Below are positions 1 through 13,284 of a DNA stretch of 64,000 nucleotides, one piece after another. The translations under genes and the position numbers were made by a program. The DNA lies in NCBI GenBank assembly GCA_016617855.1, contig JAECUM010094071.1:80461-144460 (forward strand), in the 5' to 3' direction. The notes beneath the pieces were generated by a model. The model searched no databases and had not been told where the DNA came from. It saw only the letters and a program-made list of their open reading frames with translations. Numbering within the stretch: position 1 is the stretch's first letter; each line of letters starts with the position of its first letter. The DNA comes from Megalonaias nervosa. Lineage: Eukaryota > Mollusca > Bivalvia > Unionida > Unionidae.

Positions 1-218
1 TGATAGTGTTATGAGTAAAAGGAATGAAATAAAGTTTCAGAAATGTAAATAATTATGTAAATATGTGTAAAAATACTTTGTGTATAGCATTTGTTGTTAT
101 GAAACTGTTGATCTTATATAATATATGAATACATTTTTTCATGTAAGTTTTTTTTTGGTCTTTGTAACTTTTTTTTTGGTCTGGCTTACAGGTTTTCATC
201 TTAATGGGTTGACACCTA

Positions 219-811
219 TGCATTGTTATACATGTTCTTACTCATGTACACTGCATTGTTTACATGTGCTTACTCATGTACTTTATGCATTGTTGTACAT
301 GTTCTTACTCATGTACACTATGCATTGTTGTACATGTTCTTGTGTACACTATGCATTGTTGCACATGTTCTTACTCATGTACACTGCATTGTACATGTGC
401 TTACTCATGTACTTTATGCATTGTTGTACATGTTCTTATTCATGTATACTATGCATTGTTGTACATGTTCTTACTTGTGTACACTGCATTGTTGTACATG
501 TTCTTACTCAGTGTACACTGCATTGTTGTACATGTTCTTACTCATGTACTTTATGCATTGTTGTACATGTTCTTACTCATGTACTTTATGCATTGTTGTA
601 CATGTCCTTACTCATGTACTTTATGCATTGTTGTACATGTTCTTACTCGTGTATACTATGCATTGTTGTACATGTTCTTGTGTACACTGCATTGTTGTAC
701 ATGTTCTTACTCATGTACACTATGTTCTTGTTTACACTATGCATTGTTGTACATGTTCTTATTCTTACTCATGTACACTATGCATTGTTGTACATGTTCT
801 TACTCATGTGA
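219..811. repeat. Minisatellite, about 35-bp unit
   Basis: About 17 degenerate copies of a unit built on tgcattgttgtacatgttc followed by ttactcatgtacacta. Long overlapping open frames in all three + frames are by-products of the period, not genes. It lies in an intron of the glutathione reductase gene or upstream of its first visible exon. Confidence 0.95.
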
Positions 812-1210
812 GACTAAGGAAAACGTCACAGAAAGATTTAAAATGGACATATTTAACAGAAAGTGAATTATAACTGACCTTAAGTAAATTTGATGGGGAA
901 CTTGTTCATTCGCAGATCGTATTGGATTGATGTATATAGTCATTACTAAACACGGTGTTAAGATATATGATCTGCCAAAATCTGTTTATTTTTGCATATT
1001 GCTCTATGTATCATGAGTTCATTTCTTAAACGGCTATATCAGAAGTGTCATTTTTAGTAGTATTTCTTATTTTTCTGTCCAAAAAAATGTCTTGTCTTGC
1101 AGTTCTTTTTTTTGTTGCTTATACAATTATGTAAAATGGTAACTTTGTTCAAGCATATTTAAGATCACTTCACTACCAGATTTAACCTGTTATATATACT
1201 CACTTTTAAG
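812..1210. other. Intronic sequence without recognisable feature
   Basis: AT-rich unique sequence between the minisatellite and a small palindromic repeat. No exon-like open frame with splice sites was seen. Confidence 0.5.
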
Positions 1211-1375
1211 TCAAATCCATCTGCAAACCCAGATCTGCTGTCACATAATGCACTGACAGGTCTGGGTCTATGCAGTTTGTTAAGACTAATCAATAGAACA
1301 AACAATATAGAACCTGATCTGCCAGTGCATTATACCATGGCAGGTCAGGTCTATAATGTTTGCCTTTGAACCCAA
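1211..1375. repeat. Short palindromic MITE-like repeat, copy A
   Basis: The left half (cccagatctgctgtcacata) and right half (ctgccagtgcattataccat) form an imperfect inverted repeat around a centre reading cagtttgttaagactaat. A second copy lies at about 13735-13885 and a fragment at about 26910-26975. This makes it a dispersed non-autonomous element; no transposase is present. Confidence 0.6.
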
Positions 1376-1816
1376 CTTTTAGGCAGTGTCATATGTTAGT
1401 TCAAGATGAGAAACATTTCCTACAAGATGGATAATATTATGTTTCTTTAGTTAACAATACTGATATCATGATATTTTTACTGTTACTGTAGACTGTCCTC
1501 TCAAATTTCCAGTTGTAGCCAAAATTACATATTCAGATTTTTTTTTTGCAGCAACAGCCAGTGTGTCTTTACACAACTGACAAAGAAGAAAATAGCAGTG
1601 GCCAGAACAGTTTATCATAAAATTATTTGCCATCTTTTGGCTGTTTTGTCTAACACTAATGGGAACTTACTATGCACCCCTGTTCTTCCTCCCATCTCCC
1701 TCCATTTCTACTTTCCAGCAATCTCCCCACCCCCACCTCTCCAATCTTCAGAGTAAAGACCTTTGGAGATTGTAATTTTTTATGATTGCCATATAACTTT
1801 TCTGTGTCTTTTTTAG
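1376..1816. other. Intron before first visible GR exon
   Basis: Unique intronic sequence with C/T-rich patches near 1680-1740, ending in a polypyrimidine tract and AG acceptor at 1815-1816. No other feature seen. Confidence 0.5.
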
Positions 1817-1951
1817 GTAAAATCTGTCACAAAGAAGGCAGATGGGACATTGACCATAGATACAACAACAGGTCAGATGTCAGAGGTCAACTGCTTACTA
1901 TGGGCTATTGGAAGAGTGCCAAATACAGACAACATTGGTATAGAGAAATTG
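1817..1951 (+). CDS. GSR: Glutathione reductase, internal exon (NADPH-domain end)
   Basis: This 135-bp, phase-0 exon is flanked by a ttttag acceptor and a gtgagc donor. It encodes 45 residues, including the conserved LLWAIGRVPNTDNIG stretch that ends the NADPH-binding domain of pyridine nucleotide-disulphide reductases. The enzyme reduces oxidised glutathione with NADPH, using FAD and a redox-active disulphide, in cytosol and mitochondria. Earlier exons, with the FAD-binding start and the CxxxxC redox site, lie upstream of the window. The C-terminal exon at 19733-19882 distinguishes this from thioredoxin reductase. Confidence 0.93.
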
Positions 1952-2011
1952 GTGAGCAGTTGTAGGCTATCATCTAAGTTATTGTTCAAGTGTGTAAAAG
2001 CATGTTGATGC

Positions 2012-2291
2012 ATTTTCATCTCAGAGTAAAAGTAAAATCTTTATTGTATCAAAGTTTGAAGAGGCTTGTCACATTTTCATCTCAGAGTAGAAATCTTTAT
2101 TGTATCAAAGTTTGAAGAGGCTTGTCACATTTTGATCTCAGAGTAGAAATCTTTATTGTATCAAAGCTTGAAGAGGCTTGTCACATTTTCATCTCAGAGT
2201 GAAAATTTTGAGTGTATCAATGTTTGTTGAGGCTTGTCACATTTTCATCTCAGTAGAAATCTTCAATGCATCAGAGTTTGAAGAGGCTTGC
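2012..2291. repeat. Minisatellite, about 57-bp unit, 5 copies
   Basis: Repeats of cattttcatctcagagtaga followed by aatctttattgtatcaaagtttgaagaggcttgtca-type sequence, in the intron after the first visible GR exon. Confidence 0.9.
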
Positions 2292-2509
2292 AGAAAGCAT
2301 ATATTTCACACCTTTATAAGCTTCATTCAGAGTGGAAATAATCTGAGGTCTGAACAGCCACAAATATTTTATATTCTGTATAGTTCAGTAAGCAAATTTT
2401 ATTTGGTATTCTGGAAAGCTACATGTATGGTGTTGTAATGTGCTTTTTGATGTTTGGTTTAGATGGTTAATCATTTTAAACAAAGTTATAACAATAAAAC
2501 CTCCTTTAT

Positions 2510-2737
2510 CATCTTTCATTCAAAAGATATCCAAGATTGGTCCTTGCAGGCTTCATTTTTTTCTTCCTTTTAAAAGATATCAAAGTTAGGTCCAGTGCAG
2601 CCTCCATTTTTGTCTTTCTTTAAATGGATATCAAGGTTAGGTCCCGTGAAGCCTCCATTATTGTCTTTTTCAAAAGATATCAAAGATAGGTCCACTGCAG
2701 CCTCCATTTTTCTCTTTCTTTCAAAAGATATCATAAA
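2510..2737. repeat. Minisatellite, about 51-bp unit, 4 copies
   Basis: Units share caaaagatatcaaagttagg and gcagcctccatttttgtctt. Short open frames on both strands here are period by-products. Confidence 0.88.
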
Positions 2738-2879
2738 ATTAAGAAATACCATTACAATGTTCATCTGTCTGTCCATTTGGGCATCAGCTCCCCCCCGCCT
2801 TGTTTTTAAAGTTGCTATTTTATTTTAATGAGTGAAATAAAGTCATCATTAAGTTTATCTAAGGATTCCAAGCATTATT

Positions 2880-3240
2880 TGTACCAAACGGTACATTGTG
2901 CTGGTTACATGGTACAGATGATACAAGGGTAGGATTATATGAATGAAATGGTAAATGTTCAGGTTCACATGGAACAAAATGTGCAAGGTCATATTGTGTA
3001 CATGGTGAGGGTAACATAGGTAAAGAGCAAAAGAGCCAAAAGGTACAAGTACTGGGTCACATTAACCGAAAGGTACTTTCAGGGTCATGTGAAACAAATG
3101 TGCATTATTAGGGTCACATGCAACAAAATGGTGCATGGTCAGGGACAGATGGACTGAAAATATTAATGTTCTGTCATTTGGGCTAAAAGGTTCAGATATG
3201 GGTCACAAAGGCCCAAACATCAGGGTCACATGAAATAGTA
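2880..3240. repeat. Degenerate short tandem repeat
   Basis: Irregular repeats around gggtcacatggaacaaaatg and gtgcaaggtca. They are much more diverged than the neighbouring arrays. Confidence 0.6.
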
Positions 3241-3364
3241 CTTTACTGTGGGTTTTTTTCTTCACACAAGACTTTGAATTATGGGGGTCTTTTGAAAACT
3301 TTGTTTAATTATGTACCCCCATCTAAATTCTTTTTATTTCTATTTAATCACTCTCCCTTTTCAG

Positions 3365-3476
3365 GGTGTAGAACTGGACAAGCAGGGCCATATTAAGGTG
3401 GATGAATACCAGGACACTAGTGTTCCTGGGATCCATGCCCTTGGAGATGTATGTGGCAAATTCTTGCTCACACCAG
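3365..3476 (+). CDS. GSR: Glutathione reductase, internal exon (FAD GD motif)
   Basis: This 112-bp exon lies after a tcag acceptor and before a gtatgg donor. It starts in phase 0 and ends after the first base of a codon. It encodes the conserved second FAD-contact motif of the family, in the stretch [18 protein letters not shown], where the GD aspartate binds the ribityl chain of FAD. The next exon supplies the other two bases of the split valine codon, confirming adjacency. Confidence 0.94.
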
Positions 3477-4030
3477 GTATGGATCAGAAAGGTTTTCTCT
3501 TCACAGTGGGTTGTATTTTTTTGATTATTTTTATAAACCTGGCACAAGGTGGAGCATGTCAAGGTCCATCTGTCCATCCTTCTGTCAAGCTCTTTGTTAT
3601 CAGTTTTAATTCCACACAGTAGCTTGTGTTTCCACCATTTAAAGTTACCTAACATTATGGATAGCTTTCAGTTGGGATGAGAAAGAACCCTATTGATTTT
3701 GTGGTCTAAAGCCCAGAGATCAAGGTCACTGTGACTGCAAGAAGAAAAATATTTTCACACAAGTTCTCCACCATCTACAGTTACCAAACTTTGTGGATGG
3801 GATTGTACTTACGGTAAGGATTAAGTGTATTAGTTTTGGTATCAAAATCTGAAAGAGCTAGGTCACTGTTACTAAAGGAAGAAAAGTGGTTTCTGCACAG
3901 AATTTTCAGTTATCTACATTGATGACTATTAAACATGGTGTGATGGGGATCTGATTATTATTCTTGCCAAAGAAATTGATGTAACTATTTGCATTACTAG
4001 AGAGGGACTCCTAATATGCCATTGATGTAA
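3477..4030. other. GR intron, unique part
   Basis: No gene-like feature. The open frame that continues past the exon donor is intron read-through. Confidence 0.5.
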
Positions 4031-4482
4031 CTACAGTAAAACCTGTCTTAAAAGACCACTGCTATGTGAGACCACCTGTCTTGAGAGACCACATTCTCAA
4101 TGCACAAATTTATTGATTATATAGGATTGTGACCTGTTATGGGAGACCACCTGTCTTGAGAGACCATAATTTTTTGGCAAAAGAGGTGGTCTTTCAAGAC
4201 AGGTTTTACTGTATTCCAATTACTAGAGAGGGACTCCTAATATGCCATTGATGTAACTATTCCCATTACTAGAGAGGGACTCCTGATATGCCATTGATGT
4301 AACTATTCCCATTACTAGAGAGGGACTCCTAATATGCCATTGATGTAACTATTCCCATTACTAGAGAGGGACTCTAATATGCCATTGATGTAACTATTCC
4401 CATTACTAGAGAGGGACTCCTAATATGCCATTGATGTAACTATTCCCATTACTAGAGAGGGACTCCTAATATGCCATGTGCA
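4000..4482. repeat. Minisatellite, 46-bp unit, interrupted by a MITE
   Basis: About 6-7 copies of ttactagagagggactccta followed by atatgccattgatgtaactattccca. The first unit is split at its TA by the element at 4032-4213. Confidence 0.92.
4032..4213. mobile_element. Tc1/mariner-type MITE with TA target
   Basis: The ends tacagtaaaacctgtctt and the complement of aagacaggttttactgta are near-perfect inverted repeats bounding about 180 bp with an internal duplicated gagaccacctgtcttgagag motif. It sits exactly at the TA of a minisatellite unit (aacTAttccc in uninterrupted copies), so the empty site can be read from neighbouring units. No coding capacity; the TA duplication is typical of Tc1/mariner-related elements. 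Confidence 0.85.
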
Positions 4483-5790
<1,308 letters not shown>

Positions 5791-6534
5791 GATGAGTTCG
5801 ATTGTTAATGACATCGATGCATATTAATGAGATACTACATTTGATTGTGAATGACATCGATGCATATTAATGAGATACTACATTTGATTGTGAATGACAT
5901 CGATGCATATTAATGAGATACTGCATTTGATTGTGAATGACATCGATGCATATTAATGAGATACTACATTTGATTGTGAATGACATCGATGCATATTAAT
6001 GAGATACTGCATTTGATTGTGAATGACTTCGATGCATATTAATGAGATACTGCATTTGATTGTGAATGACATCGATGCATATTAATGAGATACTGCATTT
6101 GATTGTGAATGACATCGATGCATATTAATGAGATACTACATTTGATTGTGAATGACATCGATGCATATTAATGAGATACTGCATTTGATTGTGAATGACT
6201 TCGATGCATATTAATGAGATACTGCATTTGATTGTGAATGACATCGATGCATATTAATGAGATACTGCATTTGATTGTGAATGACATCGATGCATATTAA
6301 TGAGATACTGCATTTGATTGTTAATGACATTGATGCATATTAATGAGATACTGCATTTGATTGTGAATGACTTCGATGCATATTAATGAGATACTGCATT
6401 TGATTGTGAATGACATCGATGCATATTAATGAGATACTGCATTTGATTGTGAATGACTTCGATGCATATTAATGAGATACTGCATTTGATTGTGAATGAC
6501 TTCGATGCATATTAATGAGATACTGCATTTGATT
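5791..6534. repeat. Homogeneous minisatellite, 43-bp unit, about 17 copies
   Basis: Very regular head-to-tail copies of gatgcatattaatgagatac followed by tgcatttgattgtgaatgacatc. Variants alternate (tac/tgc, cat/ctt), so there are at least two unit types. Each unit contains an ATGCATATTAAT-type homeodomain/POU-like AT motif. Not CRISPR: units are contiguous without spacers. Confidence 0.97.
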
Positions 6535-7745
6535 GGCTGAGCTTGTTACTGCTCGTTAGGTCTTATTTCAGATCTGATTTTTATCACTTTTGTTATGTTA
6601 GATTATTCTTTAAAACATTTGTGGAATGTCAAAAGAATCTATTCTTAGACTAGTATTGTCATATTGAAACTATAAACACAGTACAGTGCATTCACTTATT
6701 TGTCAGTTTTAATTAGAAAGTAAAGGAAGTAAGTTTTAATTAGAAAGCAAAGGAAGTAACATAAGAAAAGGACTATTTAGAATCACAGCTTCTGGAGTTA
6801 TCAACAGTTCTTCCAATGTTGCAGAAATTTTTTTAAACATTGAACATAATTTTAGCATACAGGATGCATATGTTGATAAAAATAACAAAATAACACACTT
6901 CAATGATCATAATGAATGTTTTGTATTTTAAACCGAACTAAAATATAAAATAGTAATATAACAAGTAACAATCTTAGTTTATAATAATTTGATAATTACA
7001 TTTATAAGACTAGTTTTTAAAATATGAATGAATTGTTACAATTTTTTGTGGATGATGGGGATTTTACAAAAGATAAAAGCTGTGTGCAAATTTACTGATA
7101 ATGCAATGTAGTCTCTGTGCTGAACAACTATAAGCGAGTCAAATACGCACCATTTAATGTATGAAAGTATGATAATTTCTTTACATGTTTAATTATGTGC
7201 AAGAAAGTTATTTTGCATTTTCAAAACATATTTCTTGTAAAAATCTTGTATAAGTTTATGCATTTCTTGGAGAGAATTATTACTAAAATGTTTATCACAT
7301 TGAAAATTCTTGAATATGTTGAAGCAAGTTTGATATGTTTGGTTAAATAGAGTTGACAGATGCTAATATTGCCATATTAAAGTGCCTAAAATATTTGTCA
7401 TTTATGTTGACACATGTGCATTATTGTAAAGTCATTTCTCAAATCCACAGCATTAATAATACAATTTATTATAAATGTATAAGGGCCGTTCCATTACAGC
7501 ATACATGGGAGCCAGGGATGTCACTTTTAAAGTGGGATGCTCACCCATAGATGCAATTTATAATTTCTTATCATCTTAATATGAACTCTGTGAAATCAAA
7601 GTACCCTGGCATATATTTTTGAAAAAAATAGCCTTCCCTGAATGTTTAAATGGAACAGCCCTAATTATTTGCTTTAAATTTTACTGTAAAAGAAACTAAA
7701 CAAACTACTTTCCTTTTGAAAGACTTTTGAGTTTAATTCTAAAGC
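6535..7745. other. GR intron, AT-rich, no gene seen
   Basis: Very AT-rich unique sequence. One small duplication (ttttaattagaaagtaaaggaagtaa) occurs near 6708-6760. No exon, RNA gene or element recognised. Confidence 0.5.
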
Positions 7746-7749
7746 AGAG

Positions 7750-7850
7750 AAACCTTGCCCTTAAAAAAACATCACTGGACCCACAACCTTCTGGTCATGA
7801 GTCCAGTGCCTTAACCCACGGAGTCAAAACACCTACCTTGTATGGGGATT
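7750..7850 (-). repeat. tRNA-derived SINE fragment (third family)
   Basis: The reverse strand reads like a tRNA head: gtgggttaaggcactggact then catgaccagaaggttgtggg. It resembles the + strand copy at about 23485. Diverged and without a clear tail. Confidence 0.45.
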
Positions 7851-8140
7851 CAGGTGGTTTCCAAGTTATGACTTCAGGGGTGGGGCTAAAGGAGGATAAG
7901 AACAGATCCAAGAATCCATGCTGAATGCACAGATTAACTCCCTCTGTAATGCCAATTAAGTGTGTATCCTTTGCGGGTGGGACTGTCAACAAATTCTAAG
8001 TTACAAGTCCCCATGGAGAAGGAGGGATGTAGAGCCAATGCTGACTGTCTAAACAGCTTGTCCTTGTTTTGCTGGGAAATTAATCCTTTTTATTATATAT
8101 TTCATAGTGAGATATTGAGATTTATCAGTGCGAGAAAAAA

Positions 8141-8195
8141 TGATATCACCACAGTGGCAATACCATTTTATTGCCATAGTAGCGATATCACTTTT
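8141..8195. repeat. Imperfect palindrome
   Basis: gatatcaccacagtggcaat is followed by the near-complementary attgccatagtagcgatatc with a short loop. It may be a MITE remnant; no second copy was seen. Confidence 0.4.
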
Positions 8196-8821
8196 GGAAC
8201 TACTGTCTTTCCCCATTTAGGAAGTACGTCTGCCTTCACGTATATTATTTGAACCTGTATTTCCAGTTAGGTCTATTTCATTTTTCTTTTTCTTCTGTTC
8301 CTTGTTTCCATCCTTTCCTCTCTCTCTCTCCCTCCAAATCAGGATGAAGAAATCTTAAAAAGTGTCAACTGTAGGCCCACTCAAGTATTGTCACTTGTGG
8401 CTTTGGCACTCACAACAAGACAGTGTTTCCACTTCACTCATGAAATATTTCCATATATCTGCTCAAAAGACATAGATATCCTAAATATATATGGTCTAGG
8501 AAAGAAGACAAATGACATGAACTTTAATAGACAGTGTTAGCAACAATGTACACTGTATGTCCGGGCGCATGGGGTTTATAATCAATTTGAATGATTAATG
8601 CCTTTTAGTCACACCTCAGTTATGATGCTGTCTCAGCTAATAACTGTACTGTCCAGTCATCCAGATCTTGATCCATATCTTGCCACATCTCAAGTTCTAT
8701 GCAGTCTTGGCCCCTGATCCATACTACCTAGCTATATTTCTTTTTTCATGCCATCTCTGCTGCTGACCATGCCATCCAGTCCCCCATCTCTCAGCCCATA
8801 CTGTTCATTGTTACATACCAT

Positions 8822-9066
8822 CCAAGGTCCCCGGTGGCCAAGTGGTCTAAATTGCTCTCCTTTACCTATCATTGCCATCTCACCTCTATTCATGTGGGTT
8901 CTAGTCTGGGGCTTGACCAATTTGGGTATGTAAGAAAGTTGCCAGTAGCTTCCCATGGGCCAGTGGTTCTTACCAGGGTCTTCACAGGTTCTTCCTCCAC
9001 CAGTCCGCTGGTTATACTGGTCACCATATATAGCCTATATTGCTCTGAGAAATGGCATTAAATCGC
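8822..9066 (+). repeat. tRNA-derived SINE, second family
   Basis: The head ggtggccaagtggtctaaat is tRNA-like. The body motifs agaaagttgccagtagcttc and caggttcttcctccaccagt recur at 17939-18175, 56080-56325 and, reversed, 62365-62530. The 3' end agaaatggcattaaa is shared as well. Confidence 0.8.
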
Positions 9067-10480
9067 CCAAAAATCCCCAATCTATCATCCTATGCCTCAT
9101 TCACGTTGTCGGAGATTTAATTTATAGATCCAACCATCTGCCTAACATTGCCCTTACTTGAGCACTACAGCCATCTACACTACCGTTCATGCGCCTGACA
9201 CCCTTACTGCCTGTTTTTTATTTTTCAAGCCATCCAAACTGATTCACCGACTATATCCTTTGGATTCAGCTAACCATTTACTCGCAGCTTACCTTCACAG
9301 ATGGTACTGTGACAGTCTTAGAGATGACTGCCATGCCTCATCTATGTCGCCCATGGAATATATTGTCCAGATAATGCTGGTGCCCAAACCAGAACAGCTC
9401 ACACACTGAATGTTGGGATAATCTTGGTGATGATTCATATTGAGATCCCACTATGGAGTGGACTGAGTATAGCTTTTAGGTGGAATTTATCGGGTGTTGC
9501 TGAGCTCAGAATGTTTGCAACCTCCCTCTTCTGCATTGGCATACTGGGTCAATACCTTAGTCTGTTTTGAGATTTTGAGATTGAGGAAGTCATCCTTTCC
9601 TTCCTTCTTCCCCTGCAGTCGGGAATATTCTAGGAAATTTCAGAGATCTGCCTTCCAAGATCAGTAACCCAGGCAGTTCCAAAGCCTTTTTCTTCTGAGA
9701 GTCAACTTCCAGTATCTTTTGCCTCTTGTCCTTATAAGACTTTTTTGGATACCTTCTTTACAGGTCTCTTGGTGTTAGATGAGAACTACACTGTAGTCAG
9801 TCAGACTTCACCACTTTCTGTACAGTTGATAAAGGCGTCCTGCACACCCGTATGAAGCTCATTTGTGATATAGTGGCCATGTCTTTGTTTTTAGACTTGA
9901 CATCTCTGATGATTTTCAGGCTTATGGACAAGACAGATAATACACATGCCTGGGTAGCTAGAATCTGAATGATAATTCAAGGGGTGTCACACCATGCATT
10001 AGTGCATACTTTGATCTTGTGTCATGGGGCACGTCACGCTTAACCTCCCCCAAGAAGCAACATCTTGCCTCTTCCGTCCAGTTGCCTCTTCTGTTCGGTG
10101 GCAAGATAGAGGAAGTACAGAGCCAGGCAGCCCAATAACTGCCTCTCCATCTCTGCACAGTGTACATCATCTCAGAGACAAGATGACCGAAGACAAGGGA
10201 ATATGGGATTGTTTGATGCACAACCCAAAAACCAGCTACTTCCAAATCCTATAAAATTGAGAGCCTGCTAATCAGTCTCTGAGGCAGTCATATCAAAGGT
10301 TATTAGATACATAGTTTCTCTGCTCCCACCCCCCCACTCTCTTGCCATTGCCTTGTGTCCCGGACCAACCACCTGCATACAACTATCTGGTAGGTGACTG
10401 ACTCTTGTTTTTCAAACAGCGTTGGATCTATCTCTTCTGTCAGGCATGTGGGCTTCAGCTTTTGTTTTCCCAGCCCTCTC
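9067..10480. other. GR intron, possibly 5' part of the DIRS remnant
   Basis: No intact gene. Some of this stretch, C/T-rich with scattered short frames, probably belongs to the gag-like 5' part of the DIRS-type element that follows, but no motif proves it. Confidence 0.35.
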
Positions 10481-10489
10481 TTCTTTTGT

Positions 10490-11765
10490 TCTCTCCATTA
10501 CTGATGGAAGTACCATCAAACTCAGTAAAGGACACATTTTTACAGCAAAGATCTGGGTGTGCATTGAGAACTAGGTTGGCAGCTGAGATTGTTAAGAAAC
10601 CCACTAAATCTCTGGAGTTTTCCTCCAAGATTTTTCTTGTCAGGATAGCTAATGACAAGCTCAGACCAATCCTTGATCTCAGTCGTCTAAATCAGTTCAT
10701 ACTTCTACTGAAATTCACAAGGGAGACAGCAAAATCAGTCTGCCTCTCCATCTGTCCAAACAAATTTGCCATCTGTCTCAATCTAATAAATGCCGATTTT
10801 CATGTTCCCATCCATCCATCCTCACAGAAATTCATGCAGTTTGCATCCTGCAGGAATTGCTATCACTTTTGCATTCTGCCTTCTGGCTTGAGCATATGTC
10901 CATGAGCCTTACAAAACTTCTCCACTTTGTTGTTTCCCTGTTCCATATCACTTCATCTAATTCCATTTCCAACAAGAAATGGCTCACAGCCAGATAGTTG
11001 CAGCAATTCATAGGATTGTTTTATGCCACAAGGGATCTTATCCAACTGGGTAGCCTCTACATACGCCCATGGCAGACAACCTTGAAAGTGAGATAGTATT
11101 ATTCCTGGACCAGTGACACAACCAAAGTTGGCTAATCACAGGAATACCTCTCATGTAGCCACAACCAGGTGACCAGTATACCAACACAAGTGCCTGTAGT
11201 TGGAGTGCCTTTTGCCAGGGCCTCTCTGAAGCTCCTTTCGTGCAACACCTGTATTTTGATAGTGTTAGCATCATCATGCAAAGTCAGTGAATTACTTGCT
11301 CTGTCTGTTGACCCAGTGTACCTTCAGTCTCGATCAGATGGTTCGGTGGTTCATATGTTGCAACCTAGTTTTGTTGCCAGGACTCGGTTGCTGTCAATGG
11401 ACAATCAAAGCATCATCAGACAACCTCTCTCCAATATTGACACACCCCAAGAGGCTTTCAAACAAGACCCGGTAACCCCTCAAGCCTCTCATCATGTTTG
11501 AAGTCTGACATCTCACCAGAACAGATTTGCTTCTTGAAGATCTCTGCTCAAATAATAGGAGCAATCTCTGCGAGTCTTGCCTTTAACTGTAACGTCTCTG
11601 TCAAAGATATTGCAGAGGTCGTTGGCATGCACAGTGAACTTGAGCTTTTACCTACGAGACTTGGCTCCACAGCAGTATGCTCTTGATCTGGTAGGCCACT
11701 TCTCAGTCACACAGGGTCTACCAGACCCATTTGACATCAGCACAACCTCCAGATGTGCACCCTGC
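10490..11765 (+). pseudogene. Decayed DIRS/Ngaro-like retroelement (RT, RNase H, tyrosine recombinase)
   Basis: The frame around 10500-10905 encodes a DIRS-type reverse transcriptase segment, including LRPILDLSRLNQFI and the motif-A region ADFHVPIHPSSQKF. A weak RNase H-like LGSLY-RPWQ segment follows near 11040-11070. The frame at 11169-11501 resembles the tyrosine-recombinase core (ILIVLASSCKVSELLALSVDP), where the usual catalytic arginine before VSEL appears as lysine. A C-terminal recombinase segment with LRDLAPQQYALDLVGHFSVTQ lies near 11660-11720. The pieces are in different frames with stops between them, so the copy is dead. Tyrosine recombinase plus RT is diagnostic of the DIRS superfamily. 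Near-repeats cctaacattgttgtgattgg (about 11975) and cctaacattaatgtgatctg (about 12256) may be remnants of its terminal repeats. Confidence 0.75.
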
Positions 11766-12299
11766 ACATCTTTGGCTGAATTCGTCTGGAAATTTATAGG
11801 GTTAAAAGATCACATTTCTTCTTCACAGATAAAACCTCATCGCCTCCAGTTGTGCTGCTGACACATCAAGAGAGTGGGTTAATCTTCATATGGGGAATCC
11901 AGCCTTCTTCCTTCAGAGGTTAACCAAGGTATAGATAGGGGGCTCAATGTTCTCTCTGCCTATTATCTGTTGTCCTAACATTGTTGTGATTGGGGAATAT
12001 ATTCACAGGAAAAGCAAAATTTTTTGTAAATTAATTTTTTCCTTGAATACTTTCCTAATCACATTATTCCCATCTTCCCTGAAGTGTGAGCATCCTGTTC
12101 ATGATGTTCCCCATACCTTACAACTTGCTCCACCTGTAGGTGTCAAGGAGAGGTAACATAATGGGCAAGAGTTATTGCCCTTTGTACAATACAGTCAAGG
12201 AAGATGAATTTTCATCATTGGGAGGGCTGGATTTTGGAGGTTGAACAGCTTATCTTCCTAACATTAATGTGATCTGGTAAGTATTCTAGGAGAAAGATA

Positions 12300-12960
12300 A
12301 TTTACTTAAAATTTGTTTCCCTGGACTTAAAATGATTGACAAAGCAGAGGAAAGATATGTGTGACAGTTGCATATTTTATGAGATTTAGACTCAGACATA
12401 AAAGTCTCTAAGATTGAATCATCATCAGAAGAGGATAATAGCAACAACAATGATGCACATAAATTTGTAAATGGTGAATAAATAACTTGCAAAAGACTTG
12501 AACAGGTAACTCAAAAATACGACTGTGTAGATGACAGTTGGTGAAAATTTGATTGATTTTTATTCAATATAAGCACAGAAATTAAGGTAAAAATTAATGC
12601 AGGTGCATAATGTTCACAGAATTTTCTGATTATCTAAAAGTTCTCTGGTGCACAAGCAGCTGGACACAGTGCTGCTGGGGCATAACAGCAGTGTTGCTGA
12701 GAACAGTATTGGGACTGAATTGAGTCAAGACATTGTTACACCCAGTTCCACCTTTGAACATAGACTGGAGAACATGATCCATTAATGGTTTGCAATTTCT
12801 GCTGTTCAGTAGTCGTAGTTGATTTAAAATTTACAAGAAGTTATGTCAGTCAAATTCAGATTATTTCAAGTAATTATTAAGAATGCATATCTATCGTATA
12901 GCATCATTTGACTGGGTAATTCAGGTTTTTTTTACTCTCAAAGGAATATCATTAGATTGT
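12300..12960. other. GR intron, no gene seen
   Basis: Unique AT-rich intron between the DIRS remnant and a SINE. No feature recognised. Confidence 0.5.
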
Positions 12961-12965
12961 GCATG

Positions 12966-13284
12966 TGAGTGTGTGTGATTTGGATTTTTTAACATAGCTT
13001 TAACAATTTTTCTGTCATATCACTATGATGTCTGCACTGTGGCAGTTTATCATGATGTCTCACACTGAGGCATCATGCTGTAGACATGTAGCATGATGTC
13101 CCACCCAGTCACATTATCCTGACACCAGGCCGACCAGTCCTAACACTAACCCCTTAATGCTGAGTATCTAATGAGGCAGCTGTTAATACCATTTTTAAAG
13201 TCTTTGGTATGGCTCAGCCGGGATTCGAACCGGCAACCTACCATATCCAAAGCGGACGCTTTAACAACAAGACCACCGTAGCAG
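12966..13284 (-). repeat. tRNA-derived SINE, first family, copy 1
   Basis: On the reverse strand a tRNA-like head with a good B box (ggttcgaatccc) is followed by a conserved body (gtctttaaaaatggtattaa ... ctgacaccaggccgaccagt ... gggacatcatgctacatgtc) and a TG/CA-rich tail. The same unit recurs at 61930-62250 (-) and 62875-63182 (+). The head is not a functional tRNA gene because it continues into the SINE body. Confidence 0.88.

Noticed and set aside
125..873. Three overlapping long open frames of about 200-230 codons
   Set aside because: They are the translation of a 35-bp minisatellite lacking stops in several frames, with no non-repetitive coding part.
5791..6534. CRISPR-like array
   Set aside because: Units are contiguous with no unique spacers, and the genome is eukaryotic.
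13205..13284. tRNA gene on the - strand
   Set aside because: The tRNA-like head continues into a body shared with two other copies and a CA tail, so it is a SINE.
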